A stretch of DNA of 64,000 nucleotides, taken from positions 4,030,001 through 4,094,000 of the forward strand of contig NC_135779.1 in assembly GCF_028453695.1 (NCBI RefSeq), read 5' to 3'. The notes under the pieces were generated by a model, which had not been told where the DNA came from, did no database searches, and worked only from the letters and a program-made list of their open reading frames with translations. Shown piece after piece: positions 45,244 through 56,357 of this stretch (position 1 is the stretch's first letter; the number at the start of each line of letters is the position of its first letter). The DNA comes from Augochlora pura. Its lineage: Eukaryota; Arthropoda; Insecta; Hymenoptera; Halictidae. Position numbers and translations under genes: made by a program.

Positions 45244-45450
45244 GATTAGTGATTAACGATTACGACTAATCTGCGATCGTGTTCGTGATTAATGGTTACG
45301 ATTACTAAGTAGTAGCCGTGCAATCGTGATTAATGAATATCTTAATGAAGCAATCGTGGCGAACGTAATCGTTGGCCACGAGTCGCACAGTTATCATTAG
45401 TCATGTAACGATTACTCTTTTCTTTTCTTTTTTTTATTACGATTAACCGA
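45244..45450. repeat. GATTA-rich degenerate repeat cluster
   Basis: GATTA or TAATC occurs about ten times in 200 bases (for example 45244, 45251, 45258, 45287, 45300, 45328, 45366, 45410, 45441). GTGATTAA itself recurs at 45249, 45285 and 45326 (36 and 41 bp apart), the last two preceded by ATCGT or TTC. It is either a decayed tandem repeat or a cluster of homeodomain-type (Bicoid/Otx-like GATTA) sites. Confidence 0.55.
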
Positions 45451-48400
45451 AGAATTTGCGATAGCGAATACTAAATTTATATAATAGACAACAGCTGTCT
45501 TGTAGCAGTCTATAGAAGTATATAGGATAATCGAAAATAATTATAACGCTAATAGTAGTTCTGAATAATTTTAGAAAATTCGTATTGTATTTCGCAGTCA
45601 GTAGCAAGTGATATGAAAGAAATTAATCGTTCATCCGCGATTACAGATTACCCAATATACGATTCATTGATATTATGATTACGATGATCACAGAATAATT
45701 TTTACGAAAAAACTCAGTCTTCGTAAGGTTCGTTAGACGGTCGAACATTTTCGGAGAACTGTCACTCGACCAATTAGAAGGTTCGCTGGGATTACGTGGC
45801 AAATATTGGACCAACTCGTCATAGGTGCCGTTAGAAAAGTTTCCGGGAAGCACACATTCTCTAACAATCTTCCTAAACATTTTTGAGAGACGGCCACGAA
45901 GCTACAGGAATCTATCCCAGCTTGTTGAAAGGGCAACAGGAAATACTAACTTGCCTTTATAATAGCTGTTAAGACAACCAATTTTTAATTTCTAATTTCT
46001 AATAGGATCACCAATGTTTTAATCTACGATTATTTAGATAATAAAGTAAAATTAATAAAATAAAATATTGCGACACCACTCGTCAAAAATTGAAATGAAC
46101 GTCTTGTTGCTACTTTTAAAAATATAAAAGCAGCTGCTTTTAGTGCACCGTGAACCTGGCATTAGATCAAAACCGTGTCAAAAAGTATCCGCGTAGATCC
46201 AGAACTGGGTACATCGGTGCACAGTGAATGCAAATTGTCCTCCTCTTCCAGGAGGCTGCGCAGCAAATCATAAGGCGAGGTAGCTATTTCCAACGATCGC
46301 GTTCCAATTTACACTCTCCGGGAAGATATAATAACGCGGGCGAGCGGATTCCGAAAAATCGGAGCCAGACGCGGAGCGAAGCTTTCCTGGTCGACGCAAA
46401 CAACGGGCCTCCATTGTATGATAATTGGCACGGAGCGCGCGGCGAGCGCCGATAATTAATCGATTGTCCACCGGTAGCTTCGAGAACAATCGAAAAAAAC
46501 GCACGGTGCACCGAGCCGCTAAACGGTTCGCGATTCGTTTTTTCGGTCCGCGGGCCCCCGCTCGGCGCGGCGCGGCGGGGTGGCAGCAGAGGGGTCGAAC
46601 CGCGGAATAGACGGAGAGGTAATTGTTTCACTGGTTCCCCTGGTCGTGATTTAATTGCCCGGAGACCGTAATTGATCCCGTCGCGATGATTCCAGTCATT
46701 AGGCGGTGCCTTGAAGTGTTTGAAGAGGTCACTGACCTTCCGCGGCAGGTTTTGTTAGTAGCGTTCCTCCTATCGTGTTAGGGACGCGCGCACACGCGCA
46801 CGCGAGAGAACGCACAACCCGTACGCACACGTACGCGCCAGTTGGACAGGGATTACGACAAGCTTCTGTTCGCTCGTTCCTCGTTTCACCGGCACGGCTC
46901 TCCTCGGTTTGATTCGCTGTTCTTTTTTCTTTTCGATCTCGATTTTCGCCGCGAACGAAACGTATCGATTCCGCGCGGACCGTTTGCTTGCGATCCGAAT
47001 CACTGCTTCCGTTTCGACGTTGGCCTCCCGTCGAATAGCAACGTTTACACGCGAGTCGTCACGATATTCGGACGACTAAGCGTGACGCCGACGATTAAAG
47101 GCGAAGAAGGGTGGAGGTGTGTCATGAACCCCTTGCTGTATACCATTTCTTCACAGTGACAATGGTTATAACTGTTTCGTTTCTTATAATTTCTTGGGTG
47201 ATAAACAATATTTATTTTTATGTTTGTAACAATAGTAAAGTAAAAGTAAGAAAGGTCCGAATGTAAATGAAATAAGATAAAATACAAGACAAATATAATA
47301 GCGATAGCGAAAATAAAGAGAAATGAAACGTGTCGCTTGAATGTCCACGTCAAACCGTCTAAAATAGAAATACACGCATTAATAACCCTCGACGGAACTT
47401 AATTAACAAGTCATTACGCGAGATCGCCATCAGAAGCCGGACTCGTCAAAGTGCGGCAAGGGGTTAACGACATCCCTGGAAAATGATCCTCGCGATCGGC
47501 CGAAGTGTTCGAATAAACCGCGGGCCGGTAAACAGAATAATCCCGCTCGAAACTAATTGCATTGTTCGGTCGAAGTTTCCGCGGCCGGCCCGATAATAGC
47601 AATTACCGCGATAAGAGAATCGCTAGGGAACCTTCGGTTAGGTAAACACGTCGCGGAGATTCGTTTAGCAGGTAATTACTGGAGCACGTATTCTTAAGGT
47701 TTCTTTTGTGCGTGGTCGCCTAGGCTCGTCCAATTACACGGGGCGAGCCATTGAACAAGATATCAACGTTGATTGCCAGCCAGTACCGTTTGAATCTGCA
47801 TCGAATGAAATCCTCGCGTCGCCGGAAGGGATTATCGGTGTTTATAGTTTGCAGCGGCTTGGTTCGCTGACAGATGTTATTCGCGCGCTACCAGCCAGTT
47901 TCCCTTAAAGATTGTTAAGGAGCTCTCGCAGCGCCGGTCGCGCCTGCGCTCGGGGACTAGTACCCGCGATTGCACTCGCTCCTCGTCTAATGAACCCTTC
48001 TGCTCGAATATTCCGGAGGAAGGTGATTGACCTCCATAATACTTGGACACCGAGGCGAGCCGGGTCCCCCCTTCCCCGACCGTTTCTTCCGTCTAACAGT
48101 CACGCCGAGGTTACTGTTACCTCGTCAAATTCGAACATTGTCCAAATTGCGTAACCGACGGCCACGCACGAAACCGTAAATCTGTCTCCTGCAGCGACCG
48201 AGCGTTACGTTAGACTGGAATTCGAAACCAGTTTCGGTCAAACGTTCGGCACAAAACCCATTTAAACTCTATTGCGAAACTCAAGGTTGCGAGGCTACAC
48301 TTTGGAGTTTTACCGGTGCGACCGTTCGCGCCGGTACGCCGCCCCATTCAAAAACTCATTAAATTTCTGCTTCACACGCACCAAGTCCTTGGACCAAAAC

Positions 48401-50760
48401 GTGGACGACTTGGTTTCGCTTACGCGTTTCAGCGATCGCGCTCTGCCCGTGCAGTTTTCTCCGCGAGTTCTTTCACAATGTATTAGAAATTCCGCGAAAA
48501 CTGAGCGCACTGTTACGCAAACATTTTTCATTGTAATCGCTGGCGAGAACTATTATTATCCGCGACACGTGAAACTGTCATTTCTCCGTGGCGAGTCTGC
48601 TCGTCATTCGCAGCTACCAGGTTATCGATTACAGGTTCGACTCTTTTTTAAAACTGTAAAATATATCGTTGTCGACTACGCCTGAGAAAATGCGGATTTC
48701 TTAATGTTTTTCAAATTTCCGGTTCTATAGCACAGTTTTTTCTAGTTTCTTTCCGAAACATTGCCGAACTGCGTCAAACAGGTTTAGTATATTCCGCTCA
48801 GGTATACCCGACTCTTTTGGCCGGCACTAACAGGGTTAAGGTTTGAATGTTTAACCCCTGGCGAACCACAGGTATTTCAAGTGTATATACCATATTTGAA
48901 AGGATGTGCTCAACATTTTTTATATCGAACGTGGAAGACGTTCTCATCGAAATCAACGCGTTCATTCTTCCAAATTCTCCTGCCAGCTTTCACAGTTTTA
49001 TCAATGACTGTCGCGTACACAACGGTATTAGGACCGTCAAGGGTTAGACTGTGTAAACCGTGGAGCCTCGGGTTATTGAAAGGCGAAGCTCGAAATTCAC
49101 TCCGAAAGTCGACGACCTCTCGCGAGAGGTCGTGTTGGAGGCGCGATCGCTTCGAGAGACGAGACCGCCGATAAATCTCCGGGCCGATAAACGTTTACGA
49201 AGTTTTTGCAGTCGGCGGGCCAGTAAGCAAGAGGCTTTTGTTGCGGCCGAACAAGAAAGTCGGAAAACGGTACCGAATGTATCCCGCGGAATCCTGTCTC
49301 GGCACATTATTCACAAGCGTCCGCTATAAATTCCCAATGAAACGTGCTGCGACGTGAATCGAGTTGTACAGTCCGCGTTACGGTTGTACCAGTAAACTAA
49401 TTAACCACGTTAATGAACCGTGATATAAGAGGCGTGCGTAGACGCGAGAGCGGAGCGAGTCGCATGCACGATATGTATCACGTGCCCGAAGGGGCCGACC
49501 GCCTCGCCGGTGCCTCGTATCGTTAATGCATCGGAGAAACGGATGGAAAACCTTTGCCAAGAAACTTTGCCGTCGATTTTTCATACGACCACCACGACCG
49601 CCGCGCCGCGCCGCTCAATTACGCCTAACGGTATATCGTTTAACAGATAACGCGTTACGCACTAATTGCACGAAAACAGTGGCCGTTCGATCGGCCAATT
49701 CGCCAAGCCCGACACCCGACAACGAGAGAGCCGTCCGAACAAGTCAAACATTAACACGTTCTCGCTGCCACATCACAGCCACCGAAAATCTCACAACTCC
49801 GAAGCGGTTTAATCAAGGAAACTGAAATTGCAAAGCTGAAAGTTCATTAACGCTTCTTCAAGTGTCCTGCTGCGATCGAAATTCCATTTGCAATCTGATC
49901 GATCTGATCGAATTAAAACGATCTTTTTTTTTTAACTAGACAGTTGTTGCAATTTTTTGTTTAAAGCATATAAATTACTGTAATTATATTTTATAATAAT
50001 CGCGAAACGAATCAGTTTGACCAGCGTGATAGGTTCAGTTTTAAATTCTTCGAATCTTTTCTACTGTCCTGGATTTCCTGCAGCAATTTTTTGCAATTTT
50101 TGCAAAATCCGCTGTCCGCTGGACCAAGGAACAGTGCCCGTCTACGTACGACGAACGCGACATTAATTATGCAGCGCGACCTAATTTCATGGCATCGGAA
50201 GATCGCGCAGTTTCGGATGAAGAATCGCAGCAGGTTTTGCCACGCTGTTCGTCGAATCAGACCGCGTAACATTTCGTTGCAGCTCGATGAGTTATTGCCC
50301 GAAAAACTTGGTGTTCGAGACGTCGCCATTTACGACCGCGACGACGTCGTTAGGGAAAGAGAAGATTACAAAATGCATGCGCTCCGTGCCGGCTCGTTTT
50401 ACATAAGAGAAAATTGCGAGTCTCGTTTTTCCAGCGGCTGTCGGCGACGATATCGAGCCAGGCTAACAACCTCCTTGTCGGAAAACCATTAAAGGAACAC
50501 GACTGCCAGACCAGACTCTCTCTCCGCTGAAAAATGATCGACGAAACATCGACACGGAAAATTCGCGACGAATTCGCTGACCCCGGTTTTCCCTGGATCC
50601 GTCGGCGCAGGTAATCCGTCGGCGCAGGTGCTGGGATTCGGCGGAGGTGGCGAAAAACGGGAATGCGTCGCCGGTATCGATAAGTCAATGGAATATTGGT
50701 CGTAGTATTGAGTCAGAGCCACCATGCATTAACATATTTAATGGTACTCGAGGAGTGCTC
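45450..50760. other. Gene-free stretch
   Basis: No gene is recognised. Positions 45420-46110 and 47150-47380 are AT-rich. Positions 46.3-47.1 kb are CpG-rich with GCGCACACGCGCACGC words (46782-46803). Around 48800-48880 a GGCCGGCACTAACAGGGTTAA word and a nearby TTAACCCC form an inverted CCC-TTAA pair. A 22-bp palindrome lies at 49112-49133. A 16-bp tandem duplication lies at 50597-50629. Confidence 0.5.
49112..49133. promoter_or_regulatory. 22-bp perfect palindrome containing TCTCGCGAGA
   Basis: ACGACCTCTCG is followed directly by its exact reverse complement CGAGAGGTCGT. The central ten bases TCTCGCGAGA are known from vertebrate promoters as a conserved transcription-directing element. Whether insects use it in the same way is not something the sequence shows. 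No gene is visible next to it. Confidence 0.45.
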
Positions 50761-50798
50761 GAACCGGCAACGAGACGGACATCGTCGCCTGTGTGTAC

Positions 50799-50825
50799 GT
50801 CTCTCTCTCTCTCTCTCTTTCTCTG
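50799..50825. repeat. (CT)n microsatellite
   Basis: About 10 CT units ending in TTTCTCT. Confidence 0.94.
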
Positions 50826-51046
50826 TCCGTCCCTCTCCCTGTTTTTCTCTCTCCGGTTAACTAGGCGGCAGTGTCGCTAGCGCGGACCGACTGGTGTGCA
50901 CATGCACCGATATGCACCGATATGCACAGGCACGCACACAGGGAGAGACGCATGCGCAAACTATGCACTCGACGAGTCATTGACCCGCGTATAAAACACT
51001 CACACGAGCGTGTTAGCACCTACACAGAGCAGCGAAACGCGCGCAA

Positions 51047-51125
51047 GCTCGCTCTCTGCTCGCTCTCTGCTCGCCGGCCGGCTGGCTCAGCTTGGCTCTG
51101 CTCGGCTCTGCTCGGCTCGGCCGGC
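51047..51125. repeat. Short tandem GCTCTCTGCTCG/GGCTCTGCTCG words
   Basis: GCTCTCTGCTC occurs twice in succession, then GGCTCTGCTC twice, then GGCTCGGCCGGCTG. These are recent-looking short duplications in GC-rich DNA. Confidence 0.8.
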
Positions 51126-51227
51126 TGACTACTGCCCGGTGCACTGCACTGCAGTTGCAGCGTTGCACAACGCGGGATCGTGTGTTCGCGGGGATTGTGT
51201 TCCCCGCTGGTTATTATTATTACGTGC

Positions 51228-51258
51228 AGAGAGAAAAAGAGAGAGAGAGAGAGAGAGA
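51228..51258. repeat. (GA)n microsatellite
   Basis: GA dinucleotides with one AAAA interruption. Confidence 0.94.
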
Positions 51259-51639
51259 CGCGAAAAGCGCGTGCTCGCGCTTGGGAAACTCTTCGCGCGG
51301 CGTCGAGCTTCGGAGGACAGGTCCTCCCCGACTTCTTTTTGCTTTTCTGCTCTCGCGTTCTTTCTCTCTTTCTCTTTCTGTTTCTGCTTCTGCCGCTGCT
51401 TTCGCTCGCGGTCCTCGTCTTCGTCTTCTGCCTCTCCACCGAGTCGTTGACTTCGTCCTCTCCGCGATCGATATTTTAACCTTCGAATCGAATTATTTCA
51501 TTCGGACCACTCCACTCTCCCGGCTTTACAACCTCTCTCTTCCTCTAGATTTCGCTCCTCTCCCTCTCCCTCTCTCTCTCTTCCTCTCTCACTCCTAACT
51601 CTCTCCGTTTCTCTCTCGTTCTTCGTCGCACGCTTGGCC

Positions 51640-54030
51640 ACCGTTGCTACGTGCCGGAACAATTATTTTTAACAGTGTCGCTGCGACCACGATTATCGGA
51701 CTGCGACTCTTTTCGCGTTTATAGGGTAACGAATTTTTCAGTTTTAAGCGCCTTTCCCTTTCGATATCGTTTTCATTCGATTCCTGCTTTCCTTTATCAT
51801 TTATGTGTCATGTCCTGTTATTCTGTCGTAATTTAATTTAAATGTACAATAAATTCTCCTTAATTGTCCCACGTCTTGTAAACGAAAATGAACAGTTTGG
51901 GAAAAGGTGATACGATTATCTGAGTCCGACTGTAAGGCACAAATAATCGTATCTTTTCTTCTCAAATTGCCTATTTCTGTTTAAAAGCCGAAGAACAATT
52001 GTGGAGAATTTTCTGTATCATCAACAAGAGCATTTAGAGCACCGTCCATTTCCGGTGGAAGAATTTCACTGGAACTTGTGCACTTGTCTGATAGGTGTAC
52101 AAAAACGATCTTCTATATTACTGCTTTCTATTCGTAAATCGTTCACGATTGCATTTTTATATCGGCAGCTTGTATTAAGACCAACAGGGTCTGCGAATGC
52201 ATGACGAGGATCACTTTGACTTGTCACTCTGGATCTCCCAGTGAAGCTGTACTTTATTCGTTTTAAAGTATAATTATGTATACTGAAAAGTATTTCAAAT
52301 GACCGGTTCACCTCGTTAATCAATATTAATAATTCCAAAGATTCGATTAAGATCTCCTCTTTTCGCTTTAATGTTAGAGAATCAAGCTCGTTAATTGTTT
52401 GCCGTAACTGTGACTATCTCGCGTTCCAGCGCTGTAATTAATATTATACCAAGGACTCGCGCCCGTAAATTTAACGAAACGAAATTAAATAGATGCAAAG
52501 ATTTTGTGCATAATGTCGACAGCTCGATAAAAGTATCACCGTTTCCTGTTTCGACCGCTTATTTCTGTCACAAATGCATACAGGCCGCAGTCTATTAACC
52601 TTTAGATGGCCGGTGAGGCTACTACATATAGTGGCCCAAGGTGGACGGCTATTTAACGCGCATGTATAATTTTGAAAATTTCCAGTATTTGCCATGCTGT
52701 CCAGGAGCGGACGAACTTGACGACTTTCGGAAACAAGTCGCTCGATTGTGTGCGCGTGCATAAATTTTCGGTAAGTCGGTCCTCGAAAGGTTGATAGCCC
52801 TGCCCGGGCCTAATCGATGCGGGACCTATTCACGGATGCTGGAACAATCGCGCGAGCGCGTGTAATCAACGATCGTTACACGCGACTCTCGTTTCGTTAC
52901 AAAGCAAGTTCGGCTCGCAGGCAGGCGTCTCTCTAAGCCAGCGTGAATTCTCGCGGCGAGAGAACCATGTGTCCCATTTGCGAAAACATGGCCGATTAAG
53001 GAATTGCGCGGCGGGGTTAACCGCCGCGACTCAGCTTTAATTGGTGGTGAACGTAACGCTTCTGCGGCGCTCTAACTCTATTATTTCAATATCTATCGCG
53101 CGCCAGAATACCGCCGTGGCCCCGTCTTCGGCAAACGACAAACAACAACAAACCAGCTCTACGGAAAACTTAGTCGAAACCGGTCGCCGCCATTGCTCAA
53201 GACTCGATTAAATCTGAGAAAACGTGGGAGGATGTCGAACGAGGGCTTGACCGTCAGCGTCGTCGAACAAACCGAAATTGAAACAAAATATTTCTCGTGC
53301 TAATTGCTGCCTTCTCGTTCAACAGAAATAAAACTAGCATTGTTAACCGAGTCAACAAATCGCTCGGTTTCATTATCCGTTTTCGGAAGGACCACTATGT
53401 AATTTCTTTTGAAAAATTTCTCCGTGCCGTGCAAAGATTTAGATTCTTTGACACTATTATTGGAGCTTCTGTTTATATTCACTCAATAAGCTGCCTTCAA
53501 TTTTCTCGCTCTGCCGATAGATGTAGGCAATCGAATCTCAAAATCAATGTAGCTAATCTAAGTCAATGTAGCCTAATCTAAGTTAACATCTTATCGTGAA
53601 CAAGTACTAAAATCGTTATCCTAGTTTTGTATGCCACATTGTTATTTTCGTATCAATTTATTTTATACAATAGGGCTGTATAGCTCGTCTAATAAATAAA
53701 TAAACGAAGCAGAAAATGAATTTCCAAAGTCATATGGGACCATCCGAATAGCGAAAAGCGACGAGCATCGTGGGACGCCGCGATATCAACGAGGTATCGA
53801 TAATTTTTCGATAATCGACGGTCACACCTCTGGCCCGTAGTGCGACAATGCCAGTCGCACGAATTTCGAGAGATTTCGCGGGCAATCGGAACGGGAGGAG
53901 CGGGTTGCGAGAAAGGTGGGGGCCCGGTAAGAAGCCCAAGGGACCGGGGGCAGGGCCCACACGAAAACGGCCGCGCGGAGCAGCAGTATAGTTGTTGACT
54001 CGCTGACTGACTAAACTAATGACATCGTTA
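51640..54030. other. Gene-free stretch
   Basis: No gene is recognised. Positions 51830-52500 are AT-rich and 52780-53280 are of mixed composition with CpG. A 19-20 bp word TCAATGTAGC(C)TAATCTAAG is tandemly duplicated at 53544-53582. A TTAACCTTTAGATGGCC word at 52598 resembles a decayed CCCTTT terminus. Confidence 0.5.
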
Positions 54031-54079
54031 CTGACTGGCCTGGCCTTATGCTGCCCTCTCGCTCCTTCTCTCTCTCGCG

Positions 54080-54133
<54 letters not shown>

Positions 54134-54470
54134 GACTACCCCCTCCGCCTCTCTTTATCTCTTCAGCACGGCGCGGCTCGTTCACCGTCGAGGCACAGTG
54201 TGCAGCACACGGATGCAACTGCACACCGATGCACTTTCACGCGGCCGCGCATTGAGCACAGACTGCGATCACTGCCGGAGTTCAACGATCCATCGACTCG
54301 TCCCTCTCTCGACCCCCCTCTGGCCGACGCAAAACCGAGCCCCCACCACTTTGAAAGCGAGCACTCCGTGTCTCTCGCTAACTTTTCGTGCCTCTTTCGG
54401 CCCTCCCCTGTCTGCAAACCGAGGGCCGCTGCACCTCGATCCTCCCTTCCAGCACGGAGGGCTTGCACGC
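54030..54470. promoter_or_regulatory. CpG block with long CT tract, promoter-like
   Basis: A CT tract with an embedded CGCGCGCGC (54068-54133) lies in GC-rich, CpG-rich sequence. No TATA box or credible start codon is seen. Composition only. Confidence 0.15.
54068..54133. repeat. (CT)n microsatellite with internal (CG)n
   Basis: CT units, then CGCGCGCGC at 54076-54084, then about 19 perfect CT units and CTTT units. Confidence 0.95.
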
Positions 54471-54544
54471 TGGAAATCTGTGGAAACTCGAAAACAGAAT
54501 ATTTGATCGAATTTCACTCGATTCGAAGAGTAGCGATTTTTGTA

Positions 54545-54582
54545 CTCGGATACAAGCGAGACGCTCGGATACAAGCGAGACG
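54545..54582. repeat. 19-bp tandem duplication
   Basis: CTCGGATACAAGCGAGACG occurs twice head to tail with no mismatch, indicating a recent duplication. Confidence 0.95.
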
Positions 54583-54589
54583 ATTCGAA

Positions 54590-54890
54590 TACTCGAAGAA
54601 AATCGGGTCGCCCGGATGGAACCGAGCAGCTAGAATGATGCGAGTGACTCGAAAGAAATTGAACGCTTCAAAGAGCTCCTAACGATCGAGTGTAATAGTC
54701 AATTATTCAGCTTAGTCGGGTATTCAATTGATTTGGAATTCGGTACAGTCGATTATTCCGATCAAATCACGATTACTTGAAAATACCAGTATCGGAACAC
54801 ACCTGTTACAACCCCTAAACGCCATATTCTCTCTCAAAATTGACCGATGCCATGACGAACAAGCGTTTCCAATCCATTCATCTAACCTCG
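54590..54890. other. Short gene-free stretch
   Basis: Mixed AT-rich sequence with repeated TCGATTATT-like words. Nothing else is seen. Confidence 0.4.
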
Positions 54891-54894
54891 TCGT

Positions 54895-55020
54895 TTAACA
54901 CTTCGCAGTCGAAGCCATCTTTACTATAAATCTAAAATAACTTTTCTAATTTATGATACTTTAATTTTATATGACTCAGTATATTTTATGCATACGGAAT
55001 TGAGTCTCGTTACTCATAAA
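54895..55020 (+). mobile_element. Non-autonomous element remnant (TTAA terminus, TATGACTCAG core)
   Basis: It begins at TTAA with CACTTCGCAGTCGAAGCCATC. After about 70 bases it contains TATGACTCAGTATATTTTATGCAT and an ACTCATA word. This order matches the left arm, and the reverse complement of the right arm, of the hairpin element at 62.0-62.3 kb. There is no coding capacity. It is best read as a MITE-like remnant; the family name is unknown. Confidence 0.5.
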
Positions 55021-55927
55021 AACAGTTACACTTTTTATCATTTTTTATATCTAAACTTGAATGATGTAAAAATGACCTTGGAACGTGATGTAACAATTTT
55101 CATCACTCGAGTGCAAATGATTAACCAATCGAGGAATAGCTCCTGCAACAGGATCAATTACTATGCGACCAGGCTACATTGTAAGTAATAACGACGATAA
55201 CCGCAAGGAGATACGGTATTCAAGAGAACCAGAGGCTACAACAGGTGTAGTCATAAATCGGATGCATTAAACACGCGCGAAACAGGGTGTAAAGAGCTAG
55301 GAGCAGTTCCGAGCTATTATTAACCCTTTGCGGACGGATCTCGCGATGATCGGGCTTTTGCCGAACAGCGTCGAACGTGTCAGAATTTTGCGACTACAAT
55401 GAAGCAGCTCTGATCGTATCGCCAGAGCACATATATATATCTGTCGCATGAAGAGGAAAAGCAGAGAAGAGAATGCTCCGGGAAGAATAAATTCTGATTC
55501 GTGCGGATGGAACCCAACCAAGAAATAAGAAATTAGCCAACTATCGGTTCGGTTACGCGAACCTTGACATTCGCAGGCACCTTCCACCCCCGTCCGCGCA
55601 AGCACCGAAGTGCTACCAAAAAGAGAGTTGAAGAGAGTGTTCGGCGGAGTCGATCGGTAGGTGATCGATCTGCAAGGGTTGCCGGGGCGGACGGGGTGCT
55701 GTGTAACTGGCACACCGACGCACAGCGTTACTAGGACACCGTTGTCTATTTAGCATACCGACGCCCACGCGGTTTCGGATCGGATACGCGATCGGCCGGC
55801 TCGATAAAGCTTGCGCACCGGACATTCCAGTCGTCGAACGAAACTGCATCGATGCATTGGCCGCATCCGCGAGAAGGATGCGGTTCTCGGTCGATTGCGT
55901 ACACGTGCACCCACATGTCCCGTACGA

Positions 55928-55972
55928 TCTCTCTCTCTCTCTCTCTCGCTCGCTCTCTCTCTCTCTCTCTCT
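55928..55972. repeat. (CT)n microsatellite with CGCTCG interruption
   Basis: Two CT runs are split by a GCTCGC segment. Confidence 0.95.
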
Positions 55973-56270
55973 TTTCTTCGTCTCTCTCGCTCTCCTTCTC
56001 TCTTTATCGTTCTCTTGGTTTCTCGCGAGCGTTTGCTCTCGCGCGAGCAAACACACAGAACAGCCGCGCTAATAGACGAGAGTCGACGACGAGGCCGGTT
56101 CTCTTCGTGTGCGAACCGCGTGTGGCAGTGCGTGTGCGTGACAAGGCTGTGCGCGCGCGAGTCCCGCGGAACTCTCACTTTCGACGGTGTTCGAGCGACC
56201 ACACGCGCTTTTGCCAGCGCGCTTATGCGAGCGGTATTTCGCGCATTTTGCGCCGATCCTCTCGCGTTAC

Positions 56271-56357
56271 CATGGTACAGGAAACGGGCGATCTTGTGGA
56301 CGAAATCGGTAGAACTGTGTTCTTGATGTTCGTTAACCCATTTGCATCGTGGCTCTA
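56271..56357 (+). CDS. Short frame (28 codons) with ideal start context
   Basis: The ATG is preceded by TTACC and followed by G, matching the metazoan start consensus. The first 13 residues are MVQETGDLVDEIG, and a possible donor (TCG|GTAGAA) follows at about 56310. It could therefore be a first coding exon, an upstream open frame in a leader, or chance. If read through, it ends at a TAA after 28 codons. No family is recognised. Confidence 0.15.

Larger units (their letters stand above)
50760..51640 (+). promoter_or_regulatory. TATA-containing CpG/GA block, candidate promoter
   Basis: This is the best promoter-like block in the window. A CT tract (50799-50825) precedes GCGTATAAAACAC with a TATAAAA box at 50990-50996. 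That is followed by a GC-rich region with repeated GCTCTGCTCG words (51047-51125), an imperfect GA tract (51228-51258) and a long pyrimidine-rich leader-like segment to about 51600. A weak initiator candidate lies about 30 bases after the TATA box. No credible coding exon follows within the visible region. Confidence 0.25.
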
